Made by a program: the position numbers and the translations under genes. A stretch of 64,000 nucleotides of DNA. It comes from Aotearoamyces nothofagi (Eukaryota; Ascomycota; Leotiomycetes; Leotiales; Tympanidaceae). The stretch lies in NCBI GenBank assembly GCA_015345905.1, contig JADDTR010000017.1, forward strand, positions 496,001-560,000, in the 5' to 3' direction. Positions 11,097-22,722 of the stretch are shown here, one piece after another. How positions within the stretch are numbered: the stretch's first letter is position 1; every line of letters begins with the position of its first letter. The notes beneath the pieces were generated by a model. It was not told the DNA's origin and did not search any database. It saw only the letters and a program-made list of their open reading frames with translations.

Positions 11097-13131
11097 ATGA
11101 GGGTGTCTAGGCTTAGTCTGATATTTGCCAGCCTCGTGCTATTTGACCTTGCGTCTAAAGCACTCGCTCATGGAGACGATGCCGACATGAACATGGATAC
11201 CACTGGCCCTGATCATGCCCGCCCAACCATATCAGCAGCCCTAAGCTCGACCTCAGAGGATTCATCTTCTGCCTTATCCAGTTATTTCCGGTACCCGGGA
11301 CATTCTTCCCTAATACTCGTCCATATTGTAGTGATGAGCTTGGGCTGGGTTGTTATACTCCCTATATGTATGTTCTCCTGGATACTCGGACTCGAAGGTA
11401 ATATACTGATATTATACAGGTGTCATGCTTTCGATCGCTCGTTCTCGCCTTCGGTTTCCGACTCAGTTTGCTTTCCTCGCCATTAATGCGATTGGTATCC
11501 TCTTCAGTGTGCTCTATAACGCCAATACACCCGATCTCTACCCAAACAACGCACATCATAAGCTAGGGTGGATCTTCACGTGTGTCGCTTGTGCGCAGAC
11601 GTGCATGGCCCTTCTTGAAGCATACGCTAGCAAGAGTCAGGTTAATAGATGTCTCGAGGAGCATGAATCATTCATCCCCACCTCTAACGAGGCAATGGAC
11701 GAACATCTACGATTTCAAAATGCGGAGAGTGGAGAGGGCTATCGATACTCCAACGATAGTGGCCAAGGGACAGAACGCAATACTGAGTCTCTGCGAAGTC
11801 AGTCGTTGGCATCGCTTGATGAGGATAGTGAGCTTTCCAGAATACCCGACAGGTATAAGGTTGAGGAGGGTAGTATAATGACCGAGAAGCACGGCCATCT
11901 CTCGCTGAAAATTCTCCCTACATATCTTTCGTCTCGAACAGTGCGCGCATTGTCCATATTACATGAGAGTATAAATCGTGTAATTCTGATATTGGGATTC
12001 GTTGCATTAAATACTGGCATGGTCACTTATGCAGGCATTTTTGTGGGTTTTTGTGATCCATCGGATTGTATCAATGCTGACATCAGTGTAGAGAGCTAGT
12101 GGGATATTCTCTGGACTTGCCCATTTCATCAAAGGCGGGGTGTTCTTCTGGTACGGGATATTGACGTTGGGCCGGTGGGCGGGTTGTTTCGCAGACCTTG
12201 GATGGGTCAGAATCCTTCTGTTTGTTAGGTACGCTTTTATTAACGTCGCATAGGCTTGGAATATAAAACCGCCAAAAGACATCGTCGGGTCTCGTAAGGC
12301 TTCTACACAGTCCGCCGAGTTCGTTGAAAGCTTTCTCATATTCTTTTACGGGGCGACCAATATCTTCTTGGAACATTTAGGAGCTTGGGGTGGAGAATGG
12401 ACTGCCACAGATCTTGAGCACATCTCAATTACCGTCATGTTCATTGGAGGTGGAGCGGTAAGTAGTATCTACCCGATCTATATTGATGTATTATGCTGAA
12501 AGCTACAGTGCGGAATGCTTATTGAATCTAAAATAATTCGAGATCTCATGAATACTACGATCAACCATTCTTTGGCTGGCCGGAGCCATCGATCTTATAG
12601 CATAAGGAATGAAGCAGATCCTATGTGGACAGCACCAAAGACGTATGGGTATTCTATGAACCCTATACCTGCCCTAGTAGTTTTCTTACTGGGCTCAATG
12701 ATGAGCTCTCACCATCAGCCATCCATGATCTCCTCCATGATTCACAAACAATGGGGCACTTTGCTAGCTGGAGCTGCATTCGCTAGAGCTATCACTTATA
12801 TACTCTTCTTTCTTGCACCTCCTGTATCATTCCTGCCTTCTAGGCCCCCATCCGAACTCATCACCGCTTTTGGCTTGATGGCTGGTGGGCTCACTTTCAT
12901 GGCTAGTGTAAGTCAGCTGTTAGTCCTGCAAAGAGCATCGCTAAACATTTACAGAGTCATGACACTGTCCGCGCCATGGAGTTTAATGATTTAAACGCAA
13001 TGTTTGTCTTCACAGTCAGCGTAGGCGTTATCATTCTTTTGATGGCATGGGTCATTCTGGTCATTGCAATCAAAGGCTGGGCTTTGAGAAGAGAAGTCAG
13101 GCCGACTTTTGCTTCTCTGGCTGAGGCATGA
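11097..13131 (+). CDS. ytp1: Ytp1-like multi-pass membrane protein (DUF2427)
   Basis: Fungal Ytp1 family integral membrane protein of unknown biochemical function. The spliced product is 595 aa from six exons: 11097-11367, 11420-12042, 12092-12205, 12254-12457, 12509-12907 and 12955-13131. It starts with a signal-like hydrophobic segment ending in KALAHGDDADMNMD, the N-terminal HGDD pattern of the family, followed by several hydrophobic segments. A hydrophilic, Ser/Glu-rich cytosolic-type loop lies at about residues 190-270. The second half has the conserved GLAHFIKGG...FWYG, LGRWAGCFADLGWAW and LEHLGAWGG blocks and ends in a final membrane segment. The donor of intron 3 (GTCAGA) is weak, but the frame and homology support it. 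The symbol refers to the yeast family name. Confidence 0.85.
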
Positions 13132-14213
13132 AATATGGATGAGATTTATTTTTGCTGGTAATGGCGCATTAATGGAGTAAGGAGGCTTTGGTCATAATTA
13201 TAGTGATACCACTTGCTGCGATGTTGCTGTCATACCTCGGGCGGCTTGGCAAGGACATTAATAGAGAGTTTTGAAATTCTCGACTGACAGGCATTTAAAA
13301 TATACCCCCAGCTCATAGGATAGCCAATACGTGATTTCCAGCCCAGATAATCGTTCATCTGCACAGTGGTAATAAGTCGGCACCCCCAAGTAATTTGCCG
13401 AGGGGGGAGGGTTCATTCACTCAGTACAGTCACGTGACACTGTATATCGGATCAGATGCAACTCAGTATTTCGGGGCCAATTAAAACGTGATGGAAATGA
13501 AATGCCATGCTTGATTAGGATCTCTCAAGGGGAGAGAAGTATGCAGAGCCAACTCGGAGCTTTTCGCATGGCCAGGCCTTATTTATAGGCCATAATTTTT
13601 TGGTGGGGGGTATGGTTATAGTGCTAATTAAGCCAAAAAGCTTTAACGGAGTGGAACAGACTAGATAGAAATCATTTCTTGTAAGCAACAAACGCCAACC
13701 CGCAACCTTAACGCGTGCTAACGAATCCCCCAAGGCCTTTTACCAGGTTAGACAACACCCACGTGACCCCCTGCGCCGACGCTGTACTAATACCCCCGCC
13801 AGAGATGACCATGGTCCATGTCCAATATACTCCGATCACCTTATCTTTGGAACCAAACCTCTGATTCATTCAGATCAATCTTTTTTTATTTTTTTGGCCA
13901 TTTTTTTGGCCATTTTTGCCATTTCTCGGTTCGGCCTCGCTTGTGGGTACGCGTGGCTCGCCAAGCCGGCCATACAAAAGCGCTTCTGTACACGCGAAGC
14001 GAGGCATCGGTCGCTTGGAGTAAACCCGACAGGCCGCGGGATAGTTGGCAGGGCTGGCAGGGCTGGCACAGCCTTGAATCCTGAAGCTTGCGCTGCCAAC
14101 ATACCTCTCCTCTATCTACAATCTGCACCCTCGCCCTGAGCACAAGCGCTCTCGCGATCCCTCAGACACGGCTTGCGTATCCAGGCCCATCGAGAAAACA
14201 CGTCCACTGCAGA
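13132..14213. other. Intergenic ytp1-mog1
   Basis: 1.08 kb with no supportable gene. It contains the ytp1 3' end, scattered T-rich runs near 13880-13925 with a repeated TTTTTGGCCA unit, and a GC-richer stretch just before mog1. Small overlapping open frames here are low-complexity. Confidence 0.5.
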
Positions 14214-14909
14214 ATGACGACCTTCCGGAGCACGCCGCTCTTCGGGGGAGCTCTTATCGCCGATCTGCCAGCAAACTTCGCAGACGTCAGGTAACGTGCA
14301 CGCCGCCTCGCATCACTCCCCCCTCGCCACTAACCCTCCCAGCACTATCCGCCAGGTTCCGGATAACCAAGAGGTGTATCTGGACAAAGATGGCTTTACC
14401 AGCATCATCTTCGACATCACTGAACGGGTTGGCCCTCCCGGCAGTACAGACGCCACCGATGGTGCAGCGCTGACAATCCACCTCGAAGAGATTGTGGATT
14501 CAGATACCGACTCGCTGAAAGTCTGGAGTACTACGGTCACTCCATTCTCCAATCTCTCGTACGCCATCACCCACCAACTATCGTCCAGTCACGTGCTGAC
14601 AGCCCATCTAGTGAAGATACCCCCGCATATACTCTGATTGCCACACAAACCCCTCAGCAAGATCCAGTCTCCAAGGACCCAGCTCCAGATTTTACAGCTA
14701 TTGTATTGAACCTTATCAGATTAGAGAAGGAGTCCACAGATATTTTGATTACGATCAACGTCCCACACATCAAAGGAGAGTACACCGAGGAAGACGTCGA
14801 TTTGCAGCTCGGAAAGCAGGGGAAACTCATCGAGGATGCCGTCGAGATTGCATCTAAGATCTGGGAGACGTTCAAGATCAAGGACTGGAGTCTTTTCAAC
14901 GAGGTTTAG
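14214..14909 (+). CDS. mog1: Ran-binding nuclear import protein Mog1 (RANGRF)
   Basis: Small conserved factor that binds Ran and promotes nucleotide release, acting in nuclear protein import. The spliced product is 199 aa, typical for Mog1. Exons are 14214-14290, 14343-14558 and 14603-14909, all in phase. Family features are the N-terminal PLFGGAL, LP.FADVS and RQVPDNQEVY, a central FDI.ERV block, and the C-terminal ILITINVPHIKGEY. The start is the first ATG before PLFGGA. It is convergent with the GCNA-like gene, with 264 bp between stops. Confidence 0.92.
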
Positions 14910-15173
14910 GATTCGGGCCCGGACTTGAAGCTAACGTGGATTGCCGCTGCCCGACGTGGCAACGATACGACAGATGTGCGAGGTCAGCAGCATTGATGGT
15001 GATGAATGAATGAAATAACGGTCCAGCGGCGGGTTTATCACGGTCTGGAATAGGAACGGAAGTCAGGTAGCATAGCCGTCGTATAGCGTAGCGACATGGC
15101 AGAACAGCAGATAGATAGATACCAATGCAATTTCGTAATATCTACTTCTCTCTAGTCATACTTAATTATGAAA

Positions 15174-17261
15174 TCAAGGACTTGTCAGATCCAAGAAATG
15201 GAGCTTCCTCGCAACCTCGTCAACTGCCGTACCAGCTGACGACTCACTCCTGAGCCCGACAACCTCCTCGACACCAACGCTGTCCTCCGACATGGCCTTC
15301 ATCCTCGACCCCTTGACCTCCCTATATTCCTTGCCAACCAGCCCCATAATCTCCTTTTGGGGACTTCCCGGGTTCTCCTCCCTTATCCTCTTCATATTCT
15401 CCTTGACGAATAGCTGGTACTCGCTCATCGCTGCCGTTCCGGGCGCCCTCGGCACGGGCTTCGTCTGCACCAGCTTGCCCTTACAGCTCCCGCACTGGTG
15501 CCTCGCAGGGTCAATGCTCTTCGAGTGCCTCTTGAATTCGATGCTGCAGCTCGTGCACTCCCAGACGTACTTGTAGTCGATGGCATACGAGTGCTTGGTG
15601 GTGACCTCGATGCCGCGGGAGCCAAAGTGGGCCGAGCACTTTGCGGCCCAGGCCTTGAACTCCTTGCCGTGAGGGTTGTTCTTGACCCCGGTGACCATGA
15701 AGTTGGCAAGGTGACAAAACTCATGCGCGATGACATTGAGGAGGCGGTCCTCGTCGTCGATTACCTTCTCGGCCAGCTCGATCGAGGCGTGGTGGCGGAA
15801 TGTGGTCTCCGGCTTACCGTCGGCGGATAGCGTCTTTGGCTTGATCGTTTCCCGCTTCCAGTTTGCTCTCCCCGCTGTGGTGTTTAGCTTTTTGCTCCAG
15901 ATGATTTTGACTCCTCCAGTCGATGATGCCATATCTGACACCTTCCCAGCTGTGACGGCCTTGTCGAGTTCGACCAGAAATGCTTCAGCTATGTCGTGCT
16001 TTCTTTGAGCAAACAGCTTCTTGGCCTCCGTCAACAATTTGTCCTTCTTTAGAGGGGACTTTTTAGGTGATCTAGGTCGGATACTGGCGTCAGAGTCACA
16101 CTCGTCGTCCTTTCTGGGCACTGTCCCAGGCTTTTGAGTCTTCCTTGGCGAGAATTCATCGTTCCACTCGTTAATTACATCCTGGCTCCAGAAAGCATCC
16201 ATACTTGGTCGATGTGGTGTCAGTGGTATGCGAGGGAACTTCTTGGGCGATATCAACCCCGTTTGAGGCTTTTGGGGGCTAGGAGGGGGTGTTGCAAAAC
16301 GGGCCTCCTTGACGGTCTTTCTAACAGGCTTGTTCTGGGAAGGCGAGCTAGAATTATCAGAGACGGGCTCTAAGTAAGGTCATATTACTTACAAGCTTAA
16401 TACTGCAAGTGGCTCGTCGAGAAAGGAATTTTCCGTCTGGCTGCTTGCCTGTGGTTGTATTTCTTTTTTTGACGTCCTAGAGCTCCTCACGGGAAAGTCG
16501 CTTTCTCCGTCACTACCATCTTCGATACTAATATATTTTTCTTCTTGCCCCCCTTTTCCGGACCTTCCACCCTGTGGTTTCGGCTCGTCTTCTTTTAGCA
16601 ATATAGAGTCATTGCCTTCGTTTCGGTCTCCGGCCTCTAATGGGTTGTCCCTGTTCGGCCTCCTGCCCCTGACTAGCTTCCTGGTGGATCTAGGTAGAGG
16701 TGGTGGTATTTCCGCTTCTGAGCCCTCCTCTTCTGTGGAGCTATCGTTGACTATGAAATCTGACATATCTGTTGTGCTCTGGCTAGATGCGTCGCTGTCC
16801 TCGGATGCGGCTTCCACCTCCGAGCTCTGAAGCTCCAGCTTTTTCTGCGGAAACCTCGCCCTCTTTGGCATCAATGTTGGCTTTGTTTGCGGACTCTTCA
16901 GTAGAGAGGAAGATACCACTTTGGAATTTCCACTATCTAGAGGGCGTAGCAGTGGATTGTCAGAGCGTTTATTTAGGACCCTTTTTCGAGGTCTGGGCTT
17001 CCCTGGTCCTCCCATCTCCCTGCTCAATTTGTCTTTGGCTTGCCCCATTTTCATCAGCTGGTTGCTGGCCTGCCTTGTGACTTTTTCTGACGCTATTTCG
17101 GCCGACAGCTTTGATCTCCGTGCTAGTTTGACTGGACTTCCAGTCAAATCTGTCGCATCCCGGATAATTGAATACTTCCTGACGACCGTGTCGAGATCTG
17201 GGAACTCGTCCTCGCTGTCTTCCGCTAACCTTGCCATTTCTAATGGCATATCCTTTGGCAT
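15174..17261 (-). CDS. GCNA-like SprT metalloprotease with HMG-box
   Basis: Nuclear SprT-family protease of the GCNA/acidic repeat-containing type, expected to clear DNA-protein crosslinks. The product is 680 aa from exons 17261-16393 and 16347-15174. The N-terminal half is long, charged and disordered, with acidic Ser/Glu stretches. The SprT domain carries the zinc protease motif HEFCH at about residues 498-502, followed by a zinc ribbon (WECTSC ... CGSC) and a C-terminal HMG-box-like segment (MSEYQLFVKENMKRIRE). The start is the first ATG in frame, but the open frame extends further upstream, and a possible donor/acceptor pair at about 17370-17330 means a short 5' exon cannot be excluded. 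All catalytic residues that I can name are present. Confidence 0.88.
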
Positions 17262-18093
17262 ATCCTTTCCTTCTCTAATAATTGTCGTTGTAGATTGGCA
17301 CGTGCTATCTGGTAACGTAGGCTGATTTTGTGCTTATCAAGTATGTTGGCTCAGCAACCATAAGTCAACAACATACCTGGTGAGAGAAGAGACAAGATCG
17401 ACTCCTGTCAACAATAAATGATGTGGATTAAAACCAATTGTTATTATAGATTTTTTGTATTGTGTTGTGAGTATATTGAGGTTCTTGTAATTGGGTCTTA
17501 AGTTGTTTTTCGTGTAACTTAAATTTTGATATTTACTTAGTAGTAGTCAATATACGAATATCTCTCTAGCCACGGATAATAAAAGGAGCTTCCACTATCA
17601 TCTACAACCAGCAATAGCAATATCAATATTAGAACCAAAAATTAAGGTATTTAGACATCTAAAGGTAATGGTTGGTCTTCACTTTTGTCATGCGAGATCC
17701 GAATTTATGTTGGAGCAGGCAGAGCTGCGAAGAGAACGAAGGCGATCTTACGGCACGAGTTGAAAATTGCCAGTGGAGTTGATGGAGTGCGGCGCTTTCG
17801 GTGAGCGTCTACACACTTGTTTGCTTGATTCTCTGCGAGGCTTGAGGATATTTCACATTCAACTCACGATAATAATGCCCAAATGATATGATTTATTTAT
17901 AGAATCCCGGTCCGCTTTCTAGGGCTTGAACACCGCAAGGTACCACGCAGATATACCGCATAGGTATCGAAAACGGGCAAAACATACGGGGAAAAAAGGC
18001 AACGAGTTCCAAACGAGAGTATGGTGTATAGACAAGATGATCCAAGCCCATAACCGATCTTAAAGATCCCATCTAAGAACGAACAGTACACAT
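17262..18093. other. Intergenic GCNA-GH72
   Basis: 832 bp between the start of the GCNA-like gene and the stop of the GH72 gene, both on the minus strand. AT-rich, including the GCNA promoter and GH72 3' UTR. No gene or RNA recognised. Confidence 0.5.
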
Positions 18094-19858
18094 TTACAGA
18101 AGAATCATGCCTGCGCCCGTCATTGCTGCAACACCGATGTAAATAGCTAGAGATAACAGGCCCATATCGAAGCGAGGAATCAAAACCGAGGCGGCACCCG
18201 ATGATGAAGAAGCAGAGGATCCACTGCTGGAAGAGCTAGAGCCGGTGTCGGAGTCTGAGGAGCCTGAGGAGCCAGTGCTAGCTGCAGTAGGAATATTGGT
18301 CACAGTGCCTGTTCCTGCAGTGCCGGCAGCACTGACAAGAGCGGAGCAAGACGAACTGGTGCTTCCTGTCTGGGTCTCGCCGTAGCCACTGAAGTCACAA
18401 GCTGTAGAGGCCTTGTCGTTGTCTAGATAATATTTGTTCATGACCCACGCTAGCTGCTGATATGAAGAGCACATAGAGTACGCGCCGTATACACCAGTGG
18501 TTGAGTTTGTTGTAATACCAGCACATGCGTCGTCGTCTGCGCCGCAAATATAGCTGAAAAGGTCGGTAATTTCTTCATCACTAATACTAGTGACTGCCAG
18601 GCAAGAAAGCGAGGTGACCATGCAGCTGCAAAGCTCCGCATCGGCAATAGGTGGAAGATTGGTGGATGCTGACCAATCCGAGCCGATTGTTGGGCATGAA
18701 CGAACGGCAGTGTTGGTAACAGTATAATCTGACGAAAGCGTAGAACTGGGAGTGGCACTCGCAAGTTGGTTAGAAAGGGCGGTGAAATCTGCAAGCTTGC
18801 TAACTGAAGTACCACTGACAGAGACAAGACCTAGAGTGTGTTAGATATAGCTACGATATACAGCTTTGTTGGACTTACCATAGTCGTTGGTTTCTTGGAA
18901 ATACATGTAGACAATGCCACCAGACCAGACACCAGTCATATTGTCGCCATAGATGGCCTGCACCTCGGTAAATTCACGTGGTTGAACAGTATTGCATCCA
19001 TATTCAGCAAAGAATGCAGGAACGGTATAGTTTTCAAACTCTGCAGTTCTCTGGTCATAGCCGGACTCTGTGTACGAAGAGTCACCACACCACGAGTAGA
19101 TGTTATAACCCCAGAAGTCGATAGCAGAGTCAGCATCGCCACAGTTGAAATAGTCAGCAAGGTTTCCACGGATGCTAGCATCGTCATTTGTAGCATAACC
19201 GACGCCGATTGTTCGGTAGCCCTGGGTCTTGATATAGGCCTTGGAGTCGCGTACAGCTGCCTTGACGTAGGCACTAGCGGCAGTGGTGTTGACAGAGTTC
19301 GACACCTCGTTTCCAGCAAAGAATCCAAGAACGTTCGTATAGTTTGCCATCGAATCGATAACCGCGGCATATGACTGGAATAGATCGGTGGTCCACGTAG
19401 GGTCATTGCGGTTGATGGACTCGGAAGGGTTGGAAAGATCTTGAATAACATAAATGCCAGCCTCTTGGAGCAGCTCCATACATGTCGTGTGGTCGAGTGT
19501 AGAATTGACAGCATAGACACGGATGACGTTGGTTCCGAGTTCTTGCAATATTGGAATATCTCGCGCGCAACCAGATGCATCTGCTAGAGGATCGGTGAAG
19601 GATGTGGAACCGCTCGTTGTGCCATTGGTGCTGACGTCCTGTTGGTAAGCAACACCTCTCAGGAAGAACTCGGTTCCATTTGTCTTGTAGAAGAAATGTT
19701 GACCCTTGGAGATGTTAGGTGCTGTTACACGAAGCTTCCTCGAAATATGGCGTTACCTTGATGACAATCGGATCGACGTCTGCGCTGACAGAAGAAGCAA
19801 ACAGTGCAGCACCAGCAGCTACCGCTGCAGCGGCAGATGAAATGCTGAACGCCTTCAT
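18094..19858 (-). CDS. GPI-anchored GH72 beta-1,3-glucanosyltransferase (Gas/Gel)
   Basis: Cell wall transglycosylase that elongates beta-1,3-glucan chains at the plasma membrane. The product is 554 aa from exons 19858-19757, 19704-18879 and 18830-18094. A signal peptide (about 1-26, ending SSVSA) precedes the GH72 domain, with the acid/base Glu in FAGNEVSN (about E167) and the nucleophile in FFAEYGCN (about E268). A Cys-rich X8/CBM43 module (CSCMV...CGADDDAC) follows, so it belongs to the GH72-plus subfamily, like A. fumigatus Gel4 or yeast Gas1/Gas2. A Ser-rich stretch and a hydrophobic C-terminus form the GPI signal. Which paralogue it is cannot be settled here. The nearest upstream gene is fks1, 6.3 kb away. 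Confidence 0.95.
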
Positions 19859-20816
19859 TGTGATCGTCTCTGGTTGCGGTTATCGAAGTTGAAGTACAAT
19901 GCCACCTTTTACCACGAAAAGAAGTCGTTGTTTGTGGCTGGGGGGTAATTGGCAATTTCCCGTTTTTTCCGCGCTGTCTTTGCGAGGGCAGGGGATATCG
20001 ACGGGATTGGGCCTTTGCGACCTGATCAACGAGTGTTATAAAAGAGTGTCGAGAAGAGCGGACGGATGTACAATAGAAGAGCAAAGTAAAAGTCAAAATG
20101 TTATATCGAAGCCAAGGGTGTGAGGAGAGAAGGTGCTTCTATGGAAAACGCGGTAACAGCGATTTATCAAGTAGGGGATCGGGGACACCGAAGAAGGTCC
20201 GGGTCGCAGGCTAAACGCGCGTCTCATCTCACTGCACAGAATGAAGACCCCCTTAGTGGGTCAAAACAGGCCTATCCGCAGTCCCTACAGCCCAAACAAT
20301 AGCCTGAAGGCTCACAATGGTTCACTGATGCAACGAGATAGAGGGCTGTGTAATGCAAGACATTCGTTGTTAGATACATCGTAGCCCTATAGTTAAATGA
20401 AGTTGACGACTACGACGACTCGAGGAGTCCTGCGAGAACTGGCAGACAACCTCGATACACGTGTAATCGTCTGCGTCCACCATCAGGGACGCGACGACTG
20501 TTGTCCCTTCGTCCCCGTGCATAGCTCAGTATCTGTTCCCTCGCTCCCAGGGAGCAGCACCGTGTCCATTCCAACAAAGCCGCAAGTCGGCGTCTTGTGC
20601 ATATTTGAGGAGCCGCCATTATTGAAGGCATTCAATAGGGCTGCTATCCAAAGTCGCCTGTGCTTCAATGGCGATGGTTTGTGAGGATCGATTTGTAGAT
20701 ATAATATGATATATACTGCCTGTACACATGGCCTAAAGGATCAAGCCATCTAATTTCCCCACCTCCAAACCCGCCCGGCACACTGGCGCGAAACGAGCTT
20801 AAACAACTGAGAACAA

Positions 20817-20841
20817 AGCAAAGCAAAGCAAAGCAAAGCAC
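20817..20841. repeat. (AAAGC)n microsatellite
   Basis: Five or so tandem copies of a pentamer in non-coding DNA. Confidence 0.8.
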
Positions 20842-21244
20842 GACTGAGTGAATTGGCGGAAGGGAAATGGCGGAAGGCGACGAGTCGTCGAGTCGTCGCC
20901 GGTACCATCAGCAATCTACGGCCCCGCGGTATTGTGGGCGTTCAGACATGAGTACGAATATTACGCTTTCACAGAGGGATAGACGACATTCCTCATTCCG
21001 ACGAGATTATATGATACTTTTATGGCTGGGCACGCTGGGCAGTCGTACGCACGGGGCTTGGGGGACACGCGGGAGAGACGCGAGCTACTGCCAGTGGCAT
21101 GCTAATAGGGATGGGTCTTTCCCATGCTGGGATGCACGAGTGCTGTACTTAGCTGTACTTGTACGTACTGTACGTGCTGTACGTGCTGTACGTGCTGTGC
21201 ACACGTCGATCCAAAGCCGAGGCAGAGGGGGCCAGGGCAGGGCA

Positions 21245-21290
21245 GTGTTAGGATTCCTAGGATTCCGAGGACTCCTAGGAATCCTAACAC
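21245..21290. repeat. Perfect inverted repeat, 18-bp arms, 10-nt loop
   Basis: Left arm 21245-21262 (GTGTTAGGATTCCTAGGA) and right arm 21273-21290 are exact reverse complements, separated by 10 nt. Each arm contains the self-complementary CCTAGG. It could extrude as a cruciform or fold as an RNA hairpin. It matches no element that I know. Confidence 0.9.
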
Positions 21291-21665
21291 CAGTCGAGTC
21301 GTGCCGCACGCCAGAGGTAGAAAACATGCCAGCGTGCCAACTCAAAATGATGCGCAGTCCGTATCGGTACCGTATACTGTAGACACAGGACAGTATATGG
21401 ACGTGATAGATAGTCGGTACCTGGCAAGGTAACCTAGGTTGGACGGCCTTCGCCTCTGAGTGCTGCTGCTTGATGATGCACCATGTACTGTACATACTGT
21501 ACATACCTACTGCATTGCGTACTGGAGTGCGAGCAGGCGGGCTGGCGGACTGGCTCTGGCAAATCAGGCGCGTCTGATAAGAGGTGGTAAAATCAATCCG
21601 GCACGTCTGGTAGGGGGCTGAGCGGGCGACGCTCGTGTACAGTACGCAGTACGGAGTACGGTGTA

Positions 21666-22035
21666 CACTGGGTGGCCAGAAGTATTCGACCTGGCACCAA
21701 CGAGCGTATGTAGTTATAATTAGATTGATATTTAGCATACCATCCTTCGGCATCAATGATACTATAGCTTCTACTCTATGCTCCATTGTATCAATCGACC
21801 CGTCTATAATGTGCTCTCCAATTCCAAGCCATGTAGTCAGTCCTTGCACACGCAATTAAAAACTCCAATATCGCCTGATTTGAAGGTATTCCTACCAACT
21901 CTAGGCACTGTATATAAGTCTTATATTTGAGAATGGACAACATGTTTTCAATTGGATTTAGATCAGGACTGCAAGATAGCCCAGTCTAGTCTATTACACC
22001 GATATGATTTTTTTACGAAACCAGTCTTGGATAAT
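21666..22035 (-). mobile_element. Decayed Tc1/mariner transposon, 3' part
   Basis: On the minus strand the segment 21970-21944 reads SPDLNPIEN, the third catalytic block signature of Tc1/mariner DDE transposases, preceded by a diverged WPG-type context and, in another frame, IIQDWFRKKI. Downstream come an NML.ILK-like stretch and, in a third frame, an IIDGSIDTMEHRVEAIV C-terminus typical of the family. The frame changes at least twice and holds stops, so it is dead. The end at 21666 (CACTGGGTGGCCAGAAGTAT) follows a TA dinucleotide, as expected for a terminal inverted repeat at a TA target. The opposite end was not found, so only part of the element survives. Confidence 0.75.
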
Positions 22036-22413
22036 ATATACAGTACGATATAAATTGATATACTATTTTATGTAAATATTACAACAAACGGAATAAGTAG
22101 TTGCAGATATCGAGTCTACTTGTATGTATATAGTACTGTAACCTGCTTATATACTACAGCATGTAATATAAAATATATACAGTACAGTACAGTATAGGTA
22201 CAGGCAGTCCTGCAAGTTATATATACTGCAAGTACAGTACAGTACTACTACAGTACAGTACTGACTTGCCGTCTGTCTGCCTGTTGCTGTGTTTACACGT
22301 GGAGTCGCCACCCGAGGCCGAGCGTCCCGGCCCAATTTGAAGCTATGGAAGCTTGATCCCACCGGACTCGGGGTAACTTTACTGTCCAGCGCCGTAAGTA
22401 GTGAGTGAGTACA

Positions 22414-22493
22414 GTGAGTACCTGGGCACTTTAGTGAGTACCTGGGCACTTTAGTGAGCACCTGGGCACTTTAGTGAGTACCTGAGCACTTCT
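22414..22493. repeat. 20-bp tandem repeat, four copies
   Basis: Unit GTGAGTACCTGGGCACTTTA at 22414, 22434, 22454 and 22474, with one or a few changes in the later copies. Non-coding. Confidence 0.92.
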
Positions 22494-22573
22494 AGGGAGT
22501 ACACGGTAAATTTGAATGCTCTATTTTTGGCTGTGCACCCCTGCGCATGCCTGACGACGGTGCATCCTCTGCC

Positions 22574-22618
22574 CTGCCACTCCTGCCACTCCTGCCACTC
22601 CTGCCACTCCTGCCACCC
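22574..22618. repeat. 9-bp tandem repeat (CTGCCACTC)
   Basis: Five adjacent copies; the last one is slightly diverged. Confidence 0.9.
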
Positions 22619-22689
22619 CTACCCTGCACCCCAGCCAGGTACGAGTCTCCGTAGCCAAGCTAGCCGGCACCCGGCCTGCAGCGCCACTC

Positions 22690-22722
22690 CTGATCCCTGA
22701 TCCCCTGATCCCCTGATCCCCT
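22690..22722. repeat. CCCTGAT-type tandem repeat
   Basis: Four short copies of a 7-9 bp unit (TGATCCC/TGATCCCC). Confidence 0.8.

Noticed and set aside
20397-20684. 95-aa open frame starting with ATG
   Set aside because: No recognisable family, no clear leader or splice support, and isolated in the GH72 upstream region; kept out for lack of evidence.
21085-21855. 256-codon frame on the minus strand
   Set aside because: Only its first part shows similarity, to a Tc1 transposase C-terminus; the rest runs through repeats and the hairpin. It is annotated as part of a transposon relic, not as a gene.
22414-22493. CRISPR-like array
   Set aside because: Units are contiguous with no spacers, and the organism is a fungus; it is a minisatellite.
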